A stretch of DNA of 64,000 nucleotides from Brucella pseudintermedia (GTDB taxonomy: Bacteria > Pseudomonadota > Alphaproteobacteria > Rhizobiales > Rhizobiaceae). A program made the translations under genes and the position numbers. Under the pieces are notes generated by a model. It was not told where the DNA came from. It saw nothing but the letters and a program-made list of their open reading frames with translations, and did no database searches. This document shows, piece by piece, positions 26,293-33,723 of the stretch (position 1 is its first letter; each line of letters opens with the position of its first letter). The DNA lies in NCBI RefSeq assembly GCF_008932435.1, contig NZ_WBWE01000005.1:124001-188000 (forward strand). Direction: 5' to 3'.

Positions 26293-28427
26293 TCTGCTGC
26301 CTCCATCCGTAGTGCCAGATGGCTGCAATTGGCGGCAACGAGTGCGGCGGCAACGGGTGGCGAAACGCTGTTGCCACAACAGGAAACCTGCACCGATTTT
26401 GAGAACAGATCTCCATTGATGCCGCGCTCAATCTCATAATCAGCCGGGAAACCTTGCGCGAGATAAAGCTCGCGCGGCACCAACATGCGCATGCCAATGT
26501 CGACGATGACATAGAGAATGCCGCCCGCTTCTATGGTGACGAACTCGCGCTCATCCCAGAAACCGTAGGCGCGGAGAAATGCGGCCACTTCACGCGCCCG
26601 TTCGGCCTGTGCTGGCGTGAAAGGTGGCACGTCGAGCGTGGCCTCGACATGGCCGTGACGGTCTTTGGTGGTTACGGTCCTGACAGGCTGGTTTTCTTCA
26701 CCGCCATCGCCGGTACCGTAATAGGCTTGAAGATATGGCGCCACGACACTTTGCTGCGATCCGGTTTGCGTGACCGTCGAGACCGGCTCATCGATAGAAC
26801 GACCGGGATTGACGCCGCCCTTGCGGCGGCTGTCATTATTATGCTGCGCCATGTAAGCCGTAATCAGGCGCGACTTGCCTTGGCCATCCGGCATTACCGT
26901 GTGGGATGGCTCATCAATGCGGTGGCCGGTCGACGTCCCGAAATCGCGAGCGACGAAGGCAGTTGCTATACAGGTGTCCGCCTTGGCCGTGGTTGTGTGC
27001 ATTGGTTCGCCAGCACCACGTGGGCGGCTCTGGCCGGCGCGGCCACCGCAACCAACCAACGTAGGCACAATAACGCTGTTCTGATCTTTCGTGCTGGCAG
27101 TGATGGTATGCGCCGGGCTGTCAATCGAACGGGTCGAGCCGCCATGCTGGGCGGCGGTAAGCACCGGCGCGACAACCGTCAGCCCGGCTCCGCCTGCAGT
27201 GATCGTGTGTGTAGGCTCATCGGCACCATTGAAAGGCTTACCCGCATTGCGCATCGTCATCAGATGCGGGGCGACAACACCCAAAGGGGCCGCGCCGCCG
27301 GGCCGCTTGATAAAGCTGTTCGCAGTAACGGTAGACAGCGGCTCGCGGGCATCCTGCCCCGTGGCTCCGGTGTTGAAACGGATAACGGACGGCGCAATTA
27401 GCGCGTGCCGGTTTTCAGTTACGACGGTTGCGAGTGGTCCGTCGATTTCCGAAACTCGTTCCGAGCGCCCCTTATCGTGACTGTAGTACGATGCGAGGTG
27501 CGGCGACACGAGAGCCTTTTCGCCGCGATGCGCGCCGGTGATTGTCTTGAACGGCTCGTCGACTGCCTCGACGCGCCCGCCGTGGGTGAGATTAACAAGG
27601 AATGGGCGCTCGGCATCCAGCACATAGCGCTTCATGCCACGCGCGACACGAGCCATGGTATTATCAGCAAGCGGGCGAACCGACCGAAGCCCATGCTTTT
27701 CCATAATCTGTTCGGACGTGTCGAAAATGGAAGGGCAGGGCAGCGACCAGTCGATAATTTCCGCTGCGGTGCGCCATGGTAGCTTGTGCCCGGATATAAC
27801 GTCGGGATCGGTAGGCGCACCATGTGTCGGTTTCGGCCACACAATGGGCTGACCGTCGAAGCGGATAACGGCGAAGAACCGCTTGCGGATAGTCGGCGCC
27901 CCATAATCGCAAGCGCGCAACTCCCGCCACTCGATCTTGCCGCCAAGCGAGCGAATCTTGCGGCACCATTTTTTGAAGTATTCGCCCTTTCGTTCCGGGT
28001 CGGGCATCAAACCGCGTGCGGTTTCCATCAACGGGCCGTAATCCTGAAACTCCTCGACGTTTTCGAGAATGACAACATCGACTTTGCCGCCGCTTTTCTG
28101 AATGCGCTCGATCCAGCCGGGGATTATCCATGCGAGGTCGCGAATGTTGCGTTCGACAGGCTTGCCGCCCTTTGCCTTGGAAAAATGCTTGCAGTCCGGT
28201 GAAAACCAGCCCAGCCCAACATGCGCACCGCGCAGGTAATCAAGCGGGTCAATCTTGTAGACGTTTTCGGACAGATGCAGTGTTTGCGGATGGTTCGCTT
28301 CGTGCAGCGCCAGCGCGGCCGCATTGTGGTTGATGGCAATATCCGGTGAACGGCCCAAAGCCATTTCAATGCCGGTGGATGCACCTCCACCGCCGGCGAA
28401 GGAATCGACGATCAGGGGCAGGTTCAT
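26289..28427 (-). CDS. DNA cytosine-5 methyltransferase with nine internal repeats
   Basis: The 712-residue protein starts MNLPLIVDSFAGGGGASTG. C5 methyltransferase motifs are clear: motif I DSFAGGGGAS (8-17), catalytic C79 in FSPDCKHFS (motif IV; the usual PPC is SPDC here), ENV at 122-124 (motif VI), RKRFFAVIR near 181-189, and GNSVSPP near 685-691. Between the last two lies a region with nine repeat units, each starting with a xDEPxxTxT-type motif (VDEPFKTIT, ADEPTHTIT, IDEPSHTVM and others). This is where the target recognition domain belongs. Such phage methyltransferases protect phage DNA against host restriction. An earlier start at 28469 is possible. Confidence 0.9.
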   Translation of the reverse strand: MNLPLIVDSFAGGGGASTGIEMALGRSPDIAINHNAAALALHEANHPQTLHLSENVYKIDPLDYLRGAHVGLGWFSPDCKHFSKAKGGKPVERNIRDLAWIIPGWIERIQKSGGKVDVVILENVEEFQDYGPLMETARGLMPDPERKGEYFKKWCRKIRSLGGKIEWRELRACDYGAPTIRKRFFAVIRFDGQPIVWPKPTHGAPTDPDVISGHKLPWRTAAEIIDWSLPCPSIFDTSEQIMEKHGLRSVRPLADNTMARVARGMKRYVLDAERPFLVNLTHGGRVEAVDEPFKTITGAHRGEKALVSPHLASYYSHDKGRSERVSEIDGPLATVVTENRHALIAPSVIRFNTGATGQDAREPLSTVTANSFIKRPGGAAPLGVVAPHLMTMRNAGKPFNGADEPTHTITAGGAGLTVVAPVLTAAQHGGSTRSIDSPAHTITASTKDQNSVIVPTLVGCGGRAGQSRPRGAGEPMHTTTAKADTCIATAFVARDFGTSTGHRIDEPSHTVMPDGQGKSRLITAYMAQHNNDSRRKGGVNPGRSIDEPVSTVTQTGSQQSVVAPYLQAYYGTGDGGEENQPVRTVTTKDRHGHVEATLDVPPFTPAQAERAREVAAFLRAYGFWDEREFVTIEAGGILYVIVDIGMRMLVPRELYLAQGFPADYEIERGINGDLFSKSVQVSCCGNSVSPPVAAALVAANCSHLALRMEAAE
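26670..27563 (-). repeat. Nine-unit protein repeat in the C5 methyltransferase
   Basis: Core motifs lie at residues 289, 328, 360, 402, 435, 472, 504, 545 and 579, about 25-43 residues apart. The shared pattern is [IAV]-[DG]-[EGS]-P-x-x-T-[IVT]-[TVM]. The units are diverged, so this is an old repeat rather than a recent duplication. It occupies the target recognition region. Confidence 0.85.
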
Positions 28428-28669
28428 TGCGCACCCCCGGTTTCTTCTCGGCCACGCATGCCCCAGCACTGGTCTATGCTCCAGGTGCGGCAGATGGTGT
28501 TCAAATAGGAGCGGACCTTATAGACCGACATGCCAGAAGCCTTGGCGATTTCGCTCTGGGTCATTCCCATTTCGCGAAGGAGCGCCAGCCCTTCGATAGT
28601 CATGACTGTCGGCAGGTCAGGCGTGAAACTTTGAGGCGTAATGCTGCCGGGCTGGCCGAATGTGATCAT
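28424..28669 (-). CDS. Helix-turn-helix protein
   Basis: The 81-residue product starts MITFGQPGSITPQSFTPD. The region at residues 23-55 (MTIEGLALLREMGMTQSEIAKASGMSVYKVRSYL) is a good helix-turn-helix. It overlaps the methyltransferase by four bases and probably regulates the early operon. The rest is short and basic. Confidence 0.65.
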   Translation of the reverse strand: MITFGQPGSITPQSFTPDLPTVMTIEGLALLREMGMTQSEIAKASGMSVYKVRSYLNTICRTWSIDQCWGMRGREETGGAQ

Positions 28670-28914
28670 GGATAAACCTCTCGTCTGGTGGCGAGTTCGT
28701 TGCTGTCGAAAAATGAGGGGGAGCGCTCCAGCCATTCGCAGAGCGCGAGAAAGGATTCCGTCGATATGCTCTTGCCGTGGATCGCGCGGCGAACATCGTC
28801 CCTTGGAATATCGCAAAGCCGAGCAACGTCGATCTCCCGCAGATGCGAGCAGATGCGCTTGCGGTCGACATACATGCCGAAAATCGTGAAGTCGGTGGAA
28901 AAAGCGGCGGTCAT
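28666..28914 (-). CDS. Small helix-turn-helix regulator
   Basis: An 82-residue protein starts MTAAFSTDFTIFGMYVDRKR. Residues 15-45 (ICSHLREIDVARLCDIPRDDVRRAIH) fit a helix-turn-helix. It overlaps the downstream gene by four bases. Its start faces the hicA gene, with the repeated palindromes between the two, so both may be controlled from the same site. Confidence 0.6.
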   Translation of the reverse strand: MTAAFSTDFTIFGMYVDRKRICSHLREIDVARLCDIPRDDVRRAIHGKSISTESFLALCEWLERSPSFFDSNELATRREVYP

Positions 28915-28937
28915 CGGCCCGCCCTGTCGATTGTGAA

Positions 28938-28988
28938 ATTCGGACAAAAATATCCGAAAGCTATTGACATTCGGACAAAAATATCCGA
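28938..28988. promoter_or_regulatory. Twin palindromic operators and promoter of hicAB
   Basis: The 20-bp sequence ATTCGGACAAAAATATCCGA occurs twice, at 28938-28957 and 28969-28988, each with TCGGA/TCCGA arms, 31 bp apart. A TTGACA (28964-28969) with a 17-bp spacer and GATATT (28987-28992) overlaps the second copy, so a repressor bound here would cover the promoter of hicA. By analogy with other hicAB loci, HicB is the likely repressor. Confidence 0.7.
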
Positions 28989-29016
28989 TATTGTCTTTGT
29001 CAAAGCGGAGAACCCG

Positions 29017-29214
29017 ATGGACAAGAGAGACCGCTTCATAGCCGAGCTAAGGAATGAAGCAAAAGCGCAAGGGCTGGCCTTTCGGGTTAGCAAGAGCAAA
29101 GGAAAAGGCGGGCACGCAACAGTATGGGTAGGAGATCGCTTCACCACACTGCCGAGCCGGGAAATCGATCCCAAGACCGCCGCGAAGATCAAGAAAGGGT
29201 TGGGGCTCATTTGA
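29017..29214 (+). CDS. hicA: HicA-type mRNA interferase toxin
   Basis: The 65-residue toxin starts MDKRDRFIAELRNEAKAQGL. It has the double-stranded RNA binding fold of HicA, with H33 in SKGKGGHATVWVG as the likely catalytic residue. The toxin cleaves mRNA and is neutralised by HicB. It is upstream of hicB with a 38-bp gap, both on the plus strand, opposite to the surrounding early genes. Its own promoter and operators lie just upstream. Confidence 0.88.
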   Translation: MDKRDRFIAELRNEAKAQGLAFRVSKSKGKGGHATVWVGDRFTTLPSREIDPKTAAKIKKGLGLI

Positions 29215-29252
29215 GCCCCTCCCGCCACACAAAGGAGCAAAGGACTGGACGA

Positions 29253-29681
29253 ATGAGAACATACGCTTACGCAGCCGTGTTCGAGCCTACCGAGCGGGAA
29301 GGCGGCTTCGTTGTTACATTTCCGGATGTGCCGGAAGCTATCACCGAGGGTGATGATATGGCGGATGCCCGCGAACAGGCTGCTGACGCGCTTGGTGTGG
29401 CGCTGCTCACCTATCTGGAGATGGGACGAAGCCTGCCCGAAGCGAAGGCAAAGGGAGAATTGATCTGGCCGGATGCGGAAGTCGCAACCAAGATTGCCGT
29501 GATCGAGACTTTCCGCGCTTCGGGCCTTTCCAGAACTGAACTCGCCCGCAGGCTTGGCAAGGACGAGAAGGAGGCGCGCCGCCTGCTTGATCCGGACACT
29601 GCGACCAAGCTTCCCCTCATGACGGCAGCACTTGCGGCCATGGGGCAGAAGCTGGTCATCGGATTGGAGGCGGCTGAATAG
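29253..29681 (+). CDS. hicB: HicB-type antitoxin
   Basis: The 142-residue antitoxin starts MRTYAYAAVFEPTEREGGFVV, the partially degraded RNase H fold of HicB, and carries a C-terminal helix-turn-helix (SGLSRTELARRLGKDEKEAR) that would bind the operators upstream of hicA. Start ATG 29253 has an AAGGAG region upstream. The pair would stabilise the prophage or act as anti-phage defence; both are inference. Its stop lies 11 bp from the stop of the convergent methyltransferase gene. Confidence 0.9.
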   Translation: MRTYAYAAVFEPTEREGGFVVTFPDVPEAITEGDDMADAREQAADALGVALLTYLEMGRSLPEAKAKGELIWPDAEVATKIAVIETFRASGLSRTELARRLGKDEKEARRLLDPDTATKLPLMTAALAAMGQKLVIGLEAAE

Positions 29682-29692
29682 ACCAATCGTCA

Positions 29693-30919
29693 TCATAACA
29701 CCTCTGCACTGAACAAAGGGCCGTGATCGGTCGTTGCGGATGGCGCGTCAGCGATGACGCGCCATTCTCTTTCTATGCGGCGCCTGGCAATGTCGGCATA
29801 ATCTGGATTGAGTTCTATCAACATGGCGCGGCGGTTATGGCGAGCAGCCACAAGCCCCGTGGTTCCGGCCCCGCCGAATGGATCGAGGACAACGCCGTCT
29901 TTCGGGCATCCGGCAAGAATGCAGCGTTCCGCCAATTCCGGCGGGAATGTCGCAAAATGCGCTTCGGAAAACGGCTTGGTGGCAATCGGCCAGACGGAAA
30001 GAGGCGCAGGCTCGAAATTGCGAAGAAAGCGCCCGTTTGCGCCTTGCTCTTCCTTCGTCATTTGACCCCAACGACCCTTGAAACCATCATGGCATCGATC
30101 GTGACCGCGCTGCTTGTCTTTTCGCACGCGGTTATGAGCGACGGGCGAGTGCGGAGTGTCGCTTCCTGTTGCCCAACCTTGAACCGGGTGAGCTAGTCCC
30201 GTGGCACTAACCTGCCGTACGGCCTCGGCATCATAATAAGCGCCGATGCGTATCCAGCGCGCACCTTCGCGTGACGGGTCGGTGATGAAGGGGCAGCGCT
30301 CTGTCAGATCAGGCGAAAAGGAAATCTCGCCCGTATCGCGCGCACGCCATACGTCCCCATCGTCTGATTTCGTCAACATGAAGATTTTCTCATGCGCGGC
30401 AGAAGGGCGGTATGCACCGGAGGAATCCGGCATGGGATTGGATTTGCCCCAAATGATTTCCGAGCGAACCCACCAGCCTGAATCCTGCAGGGCGATGGCA
30501 AGCCGGTTCGGGATCATCAGCAGGTCTTTGGGCTTTATGCCGCCGCCGATGGTCGAGAAAGGCTTGTCCCGAAACGTGCGATCGTCGGTGCCTTCCGCCT
30601 TGTAATCGGCAGCAGATTTACCGTTCGGCGTGGTGGCGTAGCAGTCGCCATAGTTGATCCAGCACGTGCCAGTGGGCTTCAGGACACGACGCACCTGCTC
30701 GAACACGGCTACCATCGTTTCCAGATGCGAAGCGAGCGTCGGTTCAAGGCCGATTTCCAGCGGCTTCAACGGGTCGCCATCGGCGATATAGGATCGCAAA
30801 CCCCAATAAGGGGGGGAGCTAACGACACAGTCGATTGAATTACCTTCGATCTGTGCAAGACGTTCGAAGACATCGCCGATCAATATTGAAATACGACCAT
30901 CTAAGATATTTATGTTCAT
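29693..30919 (-). CDS. Site-specific DNA methyltransferase (N4-cytosine or N6-adenine)
   Basis: The 408-residue protein starts MNINILDGRISILIGDVFERL. It has a catalytic motif SSPPYWGLRSY, which resembles DPPY/SPPY in beta-class methyltransferases, and a downstream SAM-binding motif DPFGGAGTTG at the C-terminus, so motif order is catalytic before SAM. SPPY leaves open N4-cytosine methylation. The enzyme has no restriction endonuclease partner nearby. It starts with ATGA overlapping the LAGLIDADG gene stop. The methylation probably protects phage DNA. Confidence 0.88.
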   Translation of the reverse strand: MNINILDGRISILIGDVFERLAQIEGNSIDCVVSSPPYWGLRSYIADGDPLKPLEIGLEPTLASHLETMVAVFEQVRRVLKPTGTCWINYGDCYATTPNGKSAADYKAEGTDDRTFRDKPFSTIGGGIKPKDLLMIPNRLAIALQDSGWWVRSEIIWGKSNPMPDSSGAYRPSAAHEKIFMLTKSDDGDVWRARDTGEISFSPDLTERCPFITDPSREGARWIRIGAYYDAEAVRQVSATGLAHPVQGWATGSDTPHSPVAHNRVRKDKQRGHDRCHDGFKGRWGQMTKEEQGANGRFLRNFEPAPLSVWPIATKPFSEAHFATFPPELAERCILAGCPKDGVVLDPFGGAGTTGLVAARHNRRAMLIELNPDYADIARRRIEREWRVIADAPSATTDHGPLFSAEVL

Positions 30920-31398
30920 GACACGCCAACCTCGTTGAGGTGGCGAGCGCGCTGATAGCAACCTTCCATCGCTGCAGAGAGAGTTGCGGAGCGAGGCTTA
31001 GAACCCATATGGCCCCGATTTTTTGCTACCCTTTCGACTTTGCTCCTATCCTTTATTGTCCGGAGATCTAGGCAGTTTTCAGCTTGCGATTTTTGTATGC
31101 GTAGAAATGGAAGAAGTGCACGCAACGCAGATACGGCCTTTTTGTCCGTAACTTGCCAAACGAATAGCGGCTTACCACGCCGCACAGACGCGGAGCAGGT
31201 ATAGAAGGTGCCGCCGAAAGTATGGTGCAATAGATCAATTGCCGACCGCTCAACCTGCTTAACGCAGATACGCTCGCTATAGATAGGCTGGCTGCAATCG
31301 CCAACTATCCGCATGTTGTAGGTATCTCTTTTGATACCGATAGTCCCATCGCTATCAATCACGCCTGCGAGATAAGCCAAGTTCACAGCATCACTCAT
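30916..31398 (-). CDS. LAGLIDADG-type homing endonuclease, single motif
   Basis: The 160-residue protein starts MSDAVNLAYLAGVIDSDGTIG, with the single LAGLIDADG motif LAYLAGVIDSDG near residue 8. Members with one motif act as homodimers and cut long target sites. Its GC content is lower than that of its neighbours, a sign of recent entry. It overlaps the preceding 41-residue gene and the downstream methyltransferase by four bases each, so it has replaced or joined the operon neatly. The target site is not known. Confidence 0.8.
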   Translation of the reverse strand: MSDAVNLAYLAGVIDSDGTIGIKRDTYNMRIVGDCSQPIYSERICVKQVERSAIDLLHHTFGGTFYTCSASVRRGKPLFVWQVTDKKAVSALRALLPFLRIQKSQAENCLDLRTIKDRSKVERVAKNRGHMGSKPRSATLSAAMEGCYQRARHLNEVGVS

Positions 31399-31520
31399 CG
31401 CGTCACCGCCCAATAGAGAAACGCAGCATAAGCGCCGCCGATGGTCACCCCTGCGCAAAGTGAGGCGAGCAGAAGAACGATGTGGCTGGGGCGCTGTGCG
31501 GGAGAGGATCGGCGCGCCAT
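31395..31520 (-). CDS. 41-residue single-span membrane peptide
   Basis: A short frame (MARRSSPAQRPSHIVLLLAS start) has basic residues first, then one hydrophobic span, then a short tail. It lies between the CII-like regulator and the LAGLIDADG gene with tight spacing (stop overlaps the next start by ATGA). Such peptides in phage early operons can be membrane-acting or superinfection exclusion factors, which is inference. The strand and spacing support the call. Confidence 0.6.
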   Translation of the reverse strand: MARRSSPAQRPSHIVLLLASLCAGVTIGGAYAAFLYWAVTR

Positions 31521-31521
31521 A

Positions 31522-32025
31522 TCAGTCATCCCCGATGACGCGCAGCGCAGGGTCGCCGCGGCGTGCATTGGCAATGTGGCCGGAAAGCTCGCGACGCAGG
31601 CCCGAAATATTGCGCTCGGCCTCGCTCGCCACCTTGTCGAGCTGCATGGCTTCGGTGCCTGTGACCTTGCCGTCTGCGAAAACGCGGGCGCCGATGCTCA
31701 TCACCTCGCCAACGCTGGCCACGACTTCGGAGTGGGCCGCGAGCAGATTGCCGGCTGCGCGAACATCCTCATCCGGTTCGGCCAGACGGCGGTTGTTGAG
31801 CGATGCCATCACCGACGTGACGCAAAGCACGCCGCATTCGTTTTCCAGCTTGTAGACCACATTGAGCGGCATCAGGTCGGTTTCGGTCGACAGGTTCCAG
31901 CGTCCGACCTGGCTTTTAGAGAAGCCGGATAGCTCGACGACACGCTCGATACCGCCGCAATATTTGATGAGGTCGCGCTGTGCCGACTTGATCCTTTGGA
32001 ACCATGCGTCTGTCAGTTGCGTCAT
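31522..32025 (-). CDS. CII-like phage regulatory protein (CP76 family)
   Basis: The 167-residue protein starts MTQLTDAWFQRIKSAQRDLI. The region YCGGIERVVELSGFSKSQVGRWNL is a helix-turn-helix characteristic of phage regulatory CII/CP76 proteins. The C-terminal part is helical (SEAERNISGLRRELSGHIANA). It sits after Cro in the early leftward operon, as CII does in P22-like phages. Two palindromes lie upstream (32049-32093). Confidence 0.75.
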   Translation of the reverse strand: MTQLTDAWFQRIKSAQRDLIKYCGGIERVVELSGFSKSQVGRWNLSTETDLMPLNVVYKLENECGVLCVTSVMASLNNRRLAEPDEDVRAAGNLLAAHSEVVASVGEVMSIGARVFADGKVTGTEAMQLDKVASEAERNISGLRRELSGHIANARRGDPALRVIGDD

Positions 32026-32048
32026 GGGGAAGTCCTTAAAAGGCAGAG

Positions 32049-32093
32049 TTTTCCCGTGGCGGGAAAAGCCGCTGTTTTTTCCCGTTAAGGGAA
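32049..32093. promoter_or_regulatory. Twin TTCCC-type palindromes before the CII-like gene
   Basis: TTTTCCCG-TGG-CGGGAAAA (32049-32067, perfect) and TTCCC-GTTAA-GGGAA (32079-32093) are centred 28 bp apart. They lie upstream of the CII-like gene start (32025), inside a stretch that is otherwise non-coding. They may be sites for CII or another regulator; binding is not shown. Confidence 0.6.
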
Positions 32094-32128
32094 TGCATTT
32101 TTGGTGTCAGTTTGCCGGGGTCAGATCA

Positions 32129-32689
32129 CTACGGCGGACCGCTAACCTTCACACGCTGAAGGGGGCGCACCAGCCACCGGAAAAACGGAGTAACAGCGCG
32201 ATGCCAATGCCGAATGCGGAGACCGCCCTTGTCATGGAACGGATCAAAAATGCGGCGGTCACCAAGGCCCTTGAAGAGCTTGCCGTATTGCTCGCTGGCA
32301 GGATCGATTATCGGCATTACCGGGCAGTGAATGCGCGCCTTGTTGAAGTCGTCGAGCGAATGCCAGTAATCCCACTGAAATTTGCGGCGGGCGTGCAGGT
32401 TGACGCGCTCGATATGGAGATGATCCAGCAGAATACGGTAGGCCTCACAATCAACGCTATTGACGACGCCTTCAAGGCGGCTCGCAAGCGACTGCGCTAG
32501 AGAACGGCAGAAGGTTGCACGGAATGAGAAATATTCATGCTCTCGCGCTTCGCGCTCCAGCCGGGCAATTTCCCGGCGAACAAGGATTTTCAGGCGGCGC
32601 AGGCGCACCCGGTCCAGATCGCGGCGCGAATGGCCGATCAGCAGTGCACAAGCAGCATCATCGAGACGGCGGAAGAGGTTCTGCATCAT
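32129..32689 (-). CDS. Early phage protein, function unknown
   Basis: A 186-residue protein starts MMQNLFRRLDDAACALLIGH, coupled to the Cro gene by a four-base overlap. It is arginine-rich and helical, with a long charged segment (ILVRREIARLEREAREHEYF). The coding strand was chosen because it is coupled to the operon; a plus-strand frame over its second half is an in-register mirror image. The function is unknown. Confidence 0.6.
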   Translation of the reverse strand: MMQNLFRRLDDAACALLIGHSRRDLDRVRLRRLKILVRREIARLEREAREHEYFSFRATFCRSLAQSLASRLEGVVNSVDCEAYRILLDHLHIERVNLHARRKFQWDYWHSLDDFNKARIHCPVMPIIDPASEQYGKLFKGLGDRRIFDPFHDKGGLRIRHWHRAVTPFFRWLVRPLQRVKVSGPP

Positions 32690-32928
32690 GCGGCCTCATC
32701 GCTCCTGTTTTGGCGGAGCCAGTCGAGGCGGGTGCGATGCATATCGAGAGGCGAAACTTCACCGTTTGTCAGAATCTCGATCTTGTCGATGATGTCGGCG
32801 TCAGCGCGTGCTCGTCCGGTTTCCCAATTCCACACGCTGGAACCGCCTCGCGCTGCAGCGATCTCAAGTCTGCGCGCGACCTCGTCGCAGGAAAGCCCTT
32901 CTCGTTTACGCCAATCTGCAAGTTTCAT
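32686..32928 (-). CDS. Cro-like repressor
   Basis: The 80-residue product starts MKLADWRKREGLSCDEVARRL, an XRE-type helix-turn-helix close to its N-terminus. It is the first gene of the leftward operon and faces the CI-like repressor gene, the arrangement of cro and cI. The likely partner operators lie between the two (32951-33021). It probably represses cI transcription and switches to lytic growth, by analogy with lambda. Confidence 0.75.
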   Translation of the reverse strand: MKLADWRKREGLSCDEVARRLEIAAARGGSSVWNWETGRARADADIIDKIEILTNGEVSPLDMHRTRLDWLRQNRSDEAA

Positions 32929-32948
32929 AGCGTGCTCCTTTTCGCCCC

Positions 32949-32979
32949 TATATCGCACAAAATGCGATATGAATGTCAA
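32949..32979 (-). promoter_or_regulatory. Leftward early promoter
   Basis: On the minus strand TTGACA (32974-32979) is followed by a spacer of 17-19 bp and GCGATA or GATATA (32949-32956). The first 19-bp palindrome overlaps its spacer and -10 region, which fits direct repression by CI or Cro. Confidence 0.6.
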
Positions 32980-33021
32980 GGGCTTTATCGCATATTTTTC
33001 GATAACGCAGATTTAGCGATA
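32951..33021. promoter_or_regulatory. Operator cluster 1: three 19-bp palindromes
   Basis: Three sites have arms TATCGCA/TGCGATA with a 5-bp centre: 32951-32969 (perfect), 32986-33004 (TATCGCA-TATTT-TTCGATA) and 33003-33021 (TAACGCA-GATTT-AGCGATA). The first overlaps the leftward promoter and the others lie closer to cI. The arrangement mirrors lambda OR. Confidence 0.85.
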
Positions 33022-33038
33022 CTGATAAGATGTGCGCC

Positions 33039-33665
33039 ATGAAGAACAGGATCAGGGAAATCAGGGAAGCTAAGGGACTTTCGCAGGGGGCACTCGGCGA
33101 GAAGTTGGGCGTGCATTGGCAAACGGTTCATCGCGCGGAAAGCTCCAAAAGCGCGTTGTCCGAGCAGAAGCTGCAAGCCTATGCAAAGGCGTTGGGTGTT
33201 TCGACAGCAGAACTCGTGGGCAGTGAGGGCGGTCGAACCGTAACTGTTAAGGGGCAGATTCAAGCTGGGGCTTGGGCGGAAACTTGGGAATGGCCGATCG
33301 AAGATCAGTACGAAGTTCCTGTGCCGGATGACCCGGCGCTGTCGAATTTCTCGCTGCATGCGGCTGAAACCAGGGGGCCGTCGATGAATAAACGCTATCC
33401 GGATGGCACAGTTCTTGTGTTTACCGACGCACTGGAACGCCCGGAAGACCTGATTGCGGGCAAGCGTTATATCGTTGAACGTGAAAGAGCCGATGGGCTG
33501 CGCGAGGCAACTGTCAAAAAGCTCTGGCAAGACGAATACGGGGCAATGTGGCTTTTGCCTGAGTCTGACGATCCAAGATTTCAGGAAGCAATCCCCATCA
33601 ACGGTGAGGATGGTGATATGGTCCGTATCCTCGGTCGCGTCAGATTCTCAGTCACCCGCGAATAA
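33039..33665 (+). CDS. CI-like repressor (XRE helix-turn-helix plus S24 peptidase)
   Basis: The 208-residue protein starts MKNRIREIREAKGLSQGALG; an alternative start is 33030. Residues 5-50 form an XRE helix-turn-helix, and the C-terminal domain is LexA/S24-like (SMNKRYPDGTVLVF with the likely Ser nucleophile in GPSMN and the Lys in GKRYIVE region). RecA-driven self-cleavage would induce the phage. Operators flank the gene on both sides and a terminator follows. The architecture fits the lysogeny repressor. Confidence 0.88.
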   Translation: MKNRIREIREAKGLSQGALGEKLGVHWQTVHRAESSKSALSEQKLQAYAKALGVSTAELVGSEGGRTVTVKGQIQAGAWAETWEWPIEDQYEVPVPDDPALSNFSLHAAETRGPSMNKRYPDGTVLVFTDALERPEDLIAGKRYIVERERADGLREATVKKLWQDEYGAMWLLPESDDPRFQEAIPINGEDGDMVRILGRVRFSVTRE

Positions 33666-33690
33666 CAATCTCTGTTCATCCATCAAATCA

Positions 33691-33716
33691 GCCCGGCCAT
33701 GTGCCGGGTTTTTTTG
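33691..33716 (+). terminator. Rho-independent terminator after cI
   Basis: CCCGGC (33692-33697) pairs with GCCGGG (33703-33708) across a 5-nt loop, followed by seven T at 33709-33715. It is 25 bp downstream of the repressor stop and insulates it from the rightward operon. Confidence 0.88.
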
Positions 33717-33723
33717 TTTGATG

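Noticed and set aside
32201..32500. Plus-strand frame of 99 codons with a ribosome-like site
   Set aside because: Its codon triplets coincide with those of the minus-strand gene 32129-32689, which is coupled to the Cro gene. In this register a coding strand mirrors coding-like composition onto the other.
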